DNA from: Halorubrum sp. SD626R
GTDB taxonomy: Archaea > Halobacteriota > Halobacteria > Halobacteriales > Haloferacaceae
Assembly (NCBI RefSeq): GCF_001261915.1
Contig: NZ_CVRT01000141.1
Location: 1-37,759, forward strand
DNA: 37,759 nt
Direction: 5' to 3'
Shown: positions 32,354 to 37,759 of the stretch, one piece after another
Position numbering within the stretch: the stretch's first letter is position 1
Layout: the number at the start of each line of letters is the position of its first letter
Translations under genes and position numbers: made by a program
The notes under the pieces: model-generated
Told to the model about the DNA's origin: nothing
The model's database searches: none
Seen by the model: only the letters and a program-made list of their open reading frames with translations

Positions 32354-32804
32354 CGTCTCCGCGTCGACGGCCATCATCGTCGCGGGGCTGTTCTTCGCGT
32401 TCACCGCGTTCTACCCCGTCGCGGCCAACGGGTTCGACCGCGTCACCGACGCGCAACAGGGTATCCAGGAGCGCTCGCTGGAGCGGCAGAACACCGATTT
32501 CGCCGTGACGAACGCGACGTACGACGGCTCGACGCTAACGGTCGAGGCGACCAACGACGGCTCGGTCGGGCTCGTCGCGAGCGACGCGACCCTCGTCGTC
32601 GACAACGAGTACGTCGACGTGGGCGGGGAGGTCGCGGACACGACCGTCGACGGCGACGCCGACACCGAGCTCTGGCTCGGCGGCGAGACGCTGACGGTGA
32701 CCGTGGCGGAGACCGACCTCTCGACCGACGTGGTCGGCGGCGAGACCCGCGTCGTCCTCGTCGTCGAGTCCGGCGTCCGCGACGCCGCGGAGGTGAGCGC
32801 GTAG
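32343..32804 (+). CDS. arlF: Archaellum stator protein ArlF
   Basis: 153 residues: an N-terminal membrane helix (about 6-26, STAIIVAGLFFAFTAFYPVA), a short linker, then a beta-sandwich domain outside the membrane that binds the S-layer. One N-glycosylation sequon (NAT) is visible. With ArlG it anchors the motor in the cell envelope. It starts inside the last codons of arlCE and ends right before arlG, so it is firmly within the operon. Confidence 0.93.
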   Translation: MGVSVSASTAIIVAGLFFAFTAFYPVAANGFDRVTDAQQGIQERSLERQNTDFAVTNATYDGSTLTVEATNDGSVGLVASDATLVVDNEYVDVGGEVADTTVDGDADTELWLGGETLTVTVAETDLSTDVVGGETRVVLVVESGVRDAAEVSA

Positions 32805-33296
32805 ATGGCCAGCGTTCCGGTCTCCCACCTCATCCTGTTCATCGCGAGCCTCGTGATCGCCGCGGGGGTCGTCGGCACCATCACGACCGGCGTCGACCGC
32901 GTGAGCGCGGCCGTCGAGGACGCCGGGATCGACGCGACCGAGCAGCTCCGGACCGACGTGACGATCATCTCCGACGCGAGCGCCGGGGTGTACAACGAGA
33001 ACGGGAACGAAAACGTGACGCTGTTGATAAAGAACACCGGGACGCAGCGGCTCAGCCCCGACGGCTCCGGTCTCGACATCGTCTTTAACGGAAGATACGT
33101 CCCGCCGAACGCGACCGACGGCGAGCTCGTCTCGGCCGGCGACGGCGCGGCGTGGGACCGCGGCGACGTGCTGCGTCTCACGATCGACGTGAACCAATTA
33201 GAGGGGACGAGCGACGGGCTCGCCGCGGGCACCGACCACCGGGTGTACCTCACGGTGAACGGCGACGAGGAGCTGTTCCAGTTCCGGGTGGAGTGA
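32805..33296 (+). CDS. arlG: Archaellum stator protein ArlG
   Basis: 163 residues with an N-terminal membrane helix (about 6-28) and an extracellular beta domain with sequons NVT and NAT. ArlG forms filaments capped by ArlF and is part of the stator that meets the S-layer. The start codon follows the arlF stop with no gap. The helix (ILFIASLVIAAGVVGTITTG) resembles those of archaellins, but no prepilin-peptidase site is seen. Confidence 0.93.
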   Translation: MASVPVSHLILFIASLVIAAGVVGTITTGVDRVSAAVEDAGIDATEQLRTDVTIISDASAGVYNENGNENVTLLIKNTGTQRLSPDGSGLDIVFNGRYVPPNATDGELVSAGDGAAWDRGDVLRLTIDVNQLEGTSDGLAAGTDHRVYLTVNGDEELFQFRVE

Positions 33297-33300
33297 TCCG

Positions 33301-34050
33301 ATGCCACACGATAACCTACTCTCGATCGGACTCGGCGAGCGCGACCGGCTGAACAAGGAGCTCGGCGGGGGGATCCCCCGCGGCAGTATCGTCCTCATGG
33401 AGGGCGACTACGGCGCCGGGAAGAGCGCTATCTCCCAGCGGTTCGCCTACGGGCTCGTCGAGGAAGGGGCGTCCGTCACGCTGATGTCGACGGAGCTCAC
33501 CGTGCGCGGGTTCATCGACCAGATGCACTCGCTGGAGTACGACATGGTGAAGCCGCTGTTGAACGAGGAGCTGCTCTTCCTCCACGCCGACTTCGACTCC
33601 GGCGGCGCGTTCTCCGACGGCGACGGCGAGCGCAAGGAGCTGCTCAAGCGGCTAATGGACGCGGAGGCGATGTGGAACTCCGACGTGATCTTCCTCGACA
33701 CGTTCGACGCCATCTTCCGGAACGACCCGACGTTCGAGGCGCTCGTCCGGAAGAACGAGGAGCGGCAGGCCGCCCTGGAGATCATCTCCTTCTTCCGCGA
33801 GATCATCTCGCAGGGGAAGGTGGTCGTGCTCACCGTCGACCCCTCGGCGGTCGACGACGACGCGATCGGCCCGTTCCGGTCGATCGCCGACGTGTTCCTC
33901 CAGTTGGAGATGATCGAGGTCGGCAACGACATCCGCCGGCAGATCAACGTGAAGCGCTTCGCGGGCATGGGCGAACAGGTCGGCGACACGATCGGGTTCT
34001 CGGTCCGGTCGGGCACCGGGATCGTCATCGAGAGCCGGAGCGTCGCCTGA
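33301..34050 (+). CDS. arlH: Archaellum motor ATP-binding protein ArlH
   Basis: 249-residue KaiC/RecA-fold protein. Walker A is GDYGAGKS (35-42) and the Walker B region is VIFLDTFDAI (about 130-139). ArlH binds ATP, forms a ring and regulates the ArlI ATPase; autophosphorylation has been reported for some ArlH. TELTVRGFIDQM follows the first nucleotide-binding strand, where KaiC has catalytic glutamates. It starts 4 nt after arlG. Confidence 0.95.
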   Translation: MPHDNLLSIGLGERDRLNKELGGGIPRGSIVLMEGDYGAGKSAISQRFAYGLVEEGASVTLMSTELTVRGFIDQMHSLEYDMVKPLLNEELLFLHADFDSGGAFSDGDGERKELLKRLMDAEAMWNSDVIFLDTFDAIFRNDPTFEALVRKNEERQAALEIISFFREIISQGKVVVLTVDPSAVDDDAIGPFRSIADVFLQLEMIEVGNDIRRQINVKRFAGMGEQVGDTIGFSVRSGTGIVIESRSVA

Positions 34051-34054
34051 ACAG

Positions 34055-34129
34055 ATGAGCGCGTCGACGCAGGGCCGTCCCGAGGTCGGGACGCGACCGA
34101 TCCGACAGGAGGCACGGCGTAGACCATGA
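34055..34129 (+). CDS. 24-codon ORF between arlH and arlI
   Basis: ATG at 34055 reads MSASTQGRPEVGTRPIRQEA then RRRP and stops with TGA overlapping the arlI ATG (ATGA). It fills the only sizeable gap in the arl operon (75 nt). An AGGAGG ribosome-binding sequence (34107-34112) lies inside it, about 13 nt before arlI. The peptide is basic and unlikely to be a conserved protein. It may keep ribosomes moving from arlH into arlI. Confidence 0.3.
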   Translation: MSASTQGRPEVGTRPIRQEARRRP

Positions 34130-35799
34130 CCGAACACGGAACCGCGAAACCGTCGGAAGAGCTCCGGAAGGCCGCCATGCGGCGGCCGCACCTCCGGGAA
34201 CACCTCCGGGAGTTCAAACAGATCACCGGGGAGTTCCCGCAGTTCATCGAGGAGCCGAAAGACGAGTACGAGTCCAACCGGCCGAACGTCATCTACCCCG
34301 TCGGCGGGCCGATCTACAGCCACATCTACGGCGACCTCGGGCAGGACACGAAGTACTACGCCATCGAGCCGGAGCTGTCCGGCCCGCAGGCGGAGATCCT
34401 CGACGAGGTGAAAAACCGGCTGCTCACGGTGAGCGGCCAACACACGGCCCCGGATAACGAGGCGGAGTACGACGACCTCATCGAGGAGCTGTTAGAGGGA
34501 GTCACGCACATCGACGAGCAGAACGGCGGCCTCCGCGGCAACCTCTCGAAAGTCCTCAACATGGGGAAACTCTCTATCACGGAGGAGACCTACGAGAACA
34601 TCCGCTACCGGCTCAACCGCGACATCGTCGGGCTCGGCCCTCTCGAACCGATCATGCGTGACCCGGCCAACGAGGACATCCACGTCATCGGCCCCAAGGA
34701 GTGTCACGTCGACCACGGAACGTTCGGTATGCTAGAGACCACCGTCGACTTCGGCACCCCGCAGGAGTTCGACAACTGGCTGCGCAACATGGGCGAGCGG
34801 ATGGGCGACCCGCTCTCCGACTCCGATCCGATCGTCGACTCCACGCTCCCCGACGGCTCCCGTATCAACATCATCTACTCCGACGACGTCTCGCTGAAGG
34901 GGTCCTCGCTCACGATCCGGCAGGGCGACGAGGTGCCGCTGTCGATCAATCAGATCACCCACTGGGGGACGCTCTCGCCGCAGCTGTCGGCGTACCTCTG
35001 GCTCTGTCTGGAGAACGAACAGACCGTGTTCGTGGTCGGGGAGACCGCGTCCGGGAAGACGACGACGCTGAACGCCATCCTCTCGTACATCCCCGACGAC
35101 TCGAAGATCTACACCGCGGAGGACACCGCCGAGGTCATCCCGCCGCACAGCACCTGGCAGCAGCTGCTGACCCGCGAGGGCGGCGGCGAGGGCTCCTCCG
35201 ACGTCGACATGTTCGACCTCGTCGCCGCCGCGCTGCGGTCGCGGCCAGACTACATCATCGTGGGCGAGGTCCGGGGCGCAGAGGGGCGCATGGCGTTCCA
35301 GGCGGCCCAGACCGGGCACCCGGTCATGCTGACGTTCCACGCGTCCGACATCGTCTCGATGATCCAGCGGTTCACCTCCGAGCCGATCAACGTCCCGGAG
35401 ACGTTCATGGACAACGCCGACGTGGCGCTGTTCCAGAACCGGGTGAAGCAGGGCGACGACGTGCTCCGGCGGGTGACGAGCGTCCAGGAGATCGAGGGGT
35501 ACTCCAAGGAGATGGAGGGGGTCGTCACCCGCGAGGTGTTCAGCTGGGACCCCGTCGAGGACGAGATCGTCTTCCAGGGGATGAACAACTCCTACGTGCT
35601 CGAAGAGCAGATCGCGACGCTGCTGGGGTACGCAGACACGCGCGACATCTACGACGACCTCGAGTTCCGCGCGGAGCTCATCGAGCGGATGATCCAGGAG
35701 GGAATCCTCGGCTACCACGAGGTGAACGACGCGATCAACTCCTTCCAGCGCGACGGCGTCGAGGGGCTCCCCTTCGACATGCACCGGAACGTCGGGTGA
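34126..35799 (+). CDS. arlI: Archaellum motor ATPase ArlI
   Basis: 557-residue hexameric type II/IV secretion-type ATPase that assembles the filament and drives rotation. Walker A is GETASGKT (305-312), the Asp box region is IYTAEDTAEV, and the Walker B/His region is YIIVGEVRGAE (about 376-386) followed by FQAAQTGHPVMLTFHA. The N-terminal ~250 residues form the ArlI-specific domain that contacts ArlJ and ArlX/CDE. Length is normal for haloarchaea. An AGGAGG lies 13 nt upstream, one of the few clear ribosome-binding sites in the window. Confidence 0.96.
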   Translation: MTEHGTAKPSEELRKAAMRRPHLREHLREFKQITGEFPQFIEEPKDEYESNRPNVIYPVGGPIYSHIYGDLGQDTKYYAIEPELSGPQAEILDEVKNRLLTVSGQHTAPDNEAEYDDLIEELLEGVTHIDEQNGGLRGNLSKVLNMGKLSITEETYENIRYRLNRDIVGLGPLEPIMRDPANEDIHVIGPKECHVDHGTFGMLETTVDFGTPQEFDNWLRNMGERMGDPLSDSDPIVDSTLPDGSRINIIYSDDVSLKGSSLTIRQGDEVPLSINQITHWGTLSPQLSAYLWLCLENEQTVFVVGETASGKTTTLNAILSYIPDDSKIYTAEDTAEVIPPHSTWQQLLTREGGGEGSSDVDMFDLVAAALRSRPDYIIVGEVRGAEGRMAFQAAQTGHPVMLTFHASDIVSMIQRFTSEPINVPETFMDNADVALFQNRVKQGDDVLRRVTSVQEIEGYSKEMEGVVTREVFSWDPVEDEIVFQGMNNSYVLEEQIATLLGYADTRDIYDDLEFRAELIERMIQEGILGYHEVNDAINSFQRDGVEGLPFDMHRNVG

Positions 35800-35828
35800 G
35801 CCGACGATGAAAGGAGTCACACAGTAGC

Positions 35829-37565
35829 ATGGCGGTGAAAGAGGTCGGCAACGGGCTCGCGACCGCGGCCGAGCTGACTTCGGCCGTCATGGAGTCGTAC
35901 GACAAGCTCGACATCTCGAAGCGGAAGTACGTCGGGCTCGTGTTGATACCGGCGGTCCTCGTGTTCGGCGCGAGCGTCGTCGGGCTGTTCGTCCTCCCGC
36001 TGCCGTTCGCGGCGCGGGTCCCTGTCCCGATGTTCGGCGGGCTCGTGCTCGTCGCGGGCGTCATCTACCCGAAGATCTACCTCTCCAACCTGGAGAACCA
36101 GATCGACAATCAGCTTCACCTCGTGATGACGCACATGACCGTGCTGTCGACGACGAACATCGAGCGCATGGAGGTGTTTCGGACCCTCGCGAAGGAGGAG
36201 GAGTACGGGGCCGCGGCCGAGGAGATCGGCCGGGTCGTCCACCTCGTCGACACCTGGAACCAGAGCCTCGACGACGCGTGTCGCCGCCGGGCCGAGGAGG
36301 TCCCCTCCGACGCGATGGCCGACTTCTTCGACCGGCTCGGCTACACGATGGGGGCGGGCCAGTCGTTAGAGGAGTTCCTCGTCTCCGAGCAGGACGTCAT
36401 GCTCGCGAAGTACGAGACGGTGTACGAGTCCTCGCTGGCGAACTTGGAGGTGATGAAGGACCTGTACATGTCGATGATCCTCTCGATGACGTTCGCGCTG
36501 GTGTTCGCCATCGTCCTCCCAATCTTAACCGGCAACGACCCGACGGCGACGGTGGCGGCCGTCATCGTGCTGTTCGTCTTCGTCCAGCTCGGCTTCTACG
36601 CGATGATCCGGGCGACCTCGCCGTACGACCCGATCTGGTTCCACCCGGACGAGCGCGCGCCGGGCGACCTGAAGCTGTGGGCGTCGCTGGGGATCGGCGG
36701 CGGGCTCTCCTTCGTGCTCATCGGGATCACCGCGGCCGGCATGTTCGGTTACGGCCCCGGGCTCCCCGGGCTGCTCTTCTTCATCGACGACGTCCGGCTC
36801 CCGCTGTACCTCGCGGTTCCCATCTCGCCGCTGTTCATCACCGGCGTCGTCCTCCGGAAGGAGGAACAGATGATCACGGCCCGCGACGGCGAGTTCCCCT
36901 CGTTCGTCCGGGCGCTCGGCGCCACCGAGAGCGCCAAGCAGTCGACGACGACGGACGTGCTGACCACGCTGCGCGACAAGAACTTCGGCGACCTCTCGCC
37001 CGCGATCGAACGGCTCTACCGCCGGCTCAACATGCGGATCAGCACCGAAGGCGCGTGGGAGGAATTCACGTATGACACGCGGTCGTACCTCATCCAGAAG
37101 TTCTCCGAGATGTACCTCGTCGGCCGGCGGATGGGCGGGGACCCGAAGATGCTCGGCGAGCTGATCTCGAAGAACATGAACGCCGTAAACCAGCTGCGCG
37201 AGCAGCGCCGACAGGCGGCGATGACGTTCATCGGGCTGCTGTACGGGATCACGGCGGCGGCGACGTTCGCCTTCTTCATCGGGCTGGAGATCGTCGCGAT
37301 CCTGGCGGACCTGACCGCCGACTTCGGACTGCAACAGATGGACATCGGCCAGATCGTCTACCCCGGCGCGTACGACATCCCGCTGATCGAGTACCTGCTG
37401 CTCACCGTGGTGCTGTTCAACGCCGCCCTCTCCTCGCAGATGATCCGCCGGATCGACGGCGGCAACCCCGCGAACGGGTACATCCACTTCGTCCTGCTGA
37501 CGTGGCTCGGCGCGGCGACCGCGATCGCGACCCGGACGCTGGTGAACGCGATCCTGTCGATTTAA
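35829..37565 (+). CDS. arlJ: Archaellum membrane platform protein ArlJ
   Basis: 578-residue polytopic membrane protein of the type II secretion F family. Helices are grouped near residues 37-80 (LVLIPAVLVFGASVVGLFVL), 215-260, 280-345, and several near the C-terminus (from about 468). Cytoplasmic loops between them bind ArlI. The order ArlH-ArlI-ArlJ is universal in archaella. The start has AAGGAG about 12 nt upstream. It is the last gene of the operon in this window. Confidence 0.95.
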   Translation: MAVKEVGNGLATAAELTSAVMESYDKLDISKRKYVGLVLIPAVLVFGASVVGLFVLPLPFAARVPVPMFGGLVLVAGVIYPKIYLSNLENQIDNQLHLVMTHMTVLSTTNIERMEVFRTLAKEEEYGAAAEEIGRVVHLVDTWNQSLDDACRRRAEEVPSDAMADFFDRLGYTMGAGQSLEEFLVSEQDVMLAKYETVYESSLANLEVMKDLYMSMILSMTFALVFAIVLPILTGNDPTATVAAVIVLFVFVQLGFYAMIRATSPYDPIWFHPDERAPGDLKLWASLGIGGGLSFVLIGITAAGMFGYGPGLPGLLFFIDDVRLPLYLAVPISPLFITGVVLRKEEQMITARDGEFPSFVRALGATESAKQSTTTDVLTTLRDKNFGDLSPAIERLYRRLNMRISTEGAWEEFTYDTRSYLIQKFSEMYLVGRRMGGDPKMLGELISKNMNAVNQLREQRRQAAMTFIGLLYGITAAATFAFFIGLEIVAILADLTADFGLQQMDIGQIVYPGAYDIPLIEYLLLTVVLFNAALSSQMIRRIDGGNPANGYIHFVLLTWLGAATAIATRTLVNAILSI

Positions 37566-37619
37566 GAATCGGTTCGATATGTCGGTCGGCTGTGAATGGT
37601 GCTCTCCTGCGCCCAGGGC

Positions 37620-37759
37620 GGTCCCCAAGCCTCGGCCGCTCGGCTGTACGTGACTGACGACTCCCCGGGGAACACCTCCAAAACCCCAGCCTCGAGGGCG
37701 ACGTACGCTCGCTGTCGTTCGAGACGCCTTCGGCGTCTCGTGATGACGAGAGAGCTTTG
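37620..37759. repeat. Dispersed structured repeat element, copy C, cut by window end
   Basis: A ~53-nt unit (37627-37679: AAGCCTCGGCCGCTCGGCTG to GGGGAACACCTCC) is followed by a second unit start AAAACCCCAGCC at 37680, the same arrangement as in copy B. Behind it lies CGAGACGCC-TTC-GGCGTCTCG (37720-37740), a perfect 9-bp hairpin. The downstream part of the element lies outside the window. No gene is visible after arlJ. Confidence 0.65.

Noticed and set aside
35807..35828. Six-codon ORF between arlI and arlJ (MKGVTQ)
   Set aside because: Too short to judge; its bases are better explained as the AAGGAG ribosome-binding site of arlJ.
37720..37740. Perfect hairpin after arlJ as the operon terminator
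   Set aside because: It lies 155 nt downstream inside the dispersed repeat and has no T-run, so it is more likely part of the element.

Overview
The window is haloarchaeal chromosome, most likely Halorubrum or a close relative. The DNA is very GC-rich, nearly all proteins are strongly acidic, most genes have an archaeal TATA-like element about 25-30 nt before the start codon (leaderless transcripts), and several families are typical of Halobacteria: a PccB/PccX/PccA carboxylase, a response regulator with a HalX-type tail, Hef, an ArlCE fusion and sulfite-oxidase-like proteins with membrane anchors. The genus is inferred from the fused arlCE, the single short archaellin and the structured dispersed repeats; no rRNA, tRNA, CRISPR array or transposase is seen.

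Bases 1-4400 hold an acyl-CoA carboxylase locus: the end of pccB, a small pccX-like gene whose 3' end looks damaged, a small membrane protein gene on the other strand, and pccA with its own promoter. Bases 4400-5050 are an AT-richer membrane protein gene next to the first copy of a structured dispersed repeat. Bases 5110-16043 are mixed housekeeping genes: a BKACE (DUF849) enzyme with a cysteine-rich partner, SWIM, TRAM and Tfx proteins, an aspartoacylase-like hydrolase, a PhnP-like metallohydrolase, a membrane-anchored Mo-oxidoreductase, Hef, small proteins and an acyl-CoA ligase. Bases 16120-16550 are a second, larger repeat copy with a tandem part. Then come metY-metX (homocysteine synthesis by sulfhydrylation), a DHH/RecJ-like phosphoesterase, a winged-helix/membrane-protein pair and a second Mo-oxidoreductase.

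Bases 23400-37565 are the motility region. It starts with a regulatory block: a response regulator behind a 15-codon leader ORF, a KaiC/RadA-like ATPase, a winged-helix regulator and a small membrane protein. After a 372-nt AT-rich control region come a single archaellin gene, two accessory proteins, cheY-cheC-cheD, and the full archaellum assembly set arlCE-arlF-arlG-arlH-arlI-arlJ. CheY carries the signal to the motor, CheC and CheD adapt it, ArlCE passes it to the ArlH/ArlI/ArlJ motor, and ArlF/ArlG form the stator and anchor. CheA, CheB, CheR, CheW and CheF are not in the window. The sequence ends in a third copy of the dispersed repeat.

The most interesting items are: the dispersed structured element, whose copies show compensatory base-pair changes and carry TATA-like units; the pccX gene that has lost its normal end; the KaiC-like/response-regulator/winged-helix/membrane block next to the archaellin; the Arg/Gly-rich tail of ArlCE; the mosaic composition of the archaellin; and several very short ORFs coupled to larger genes.
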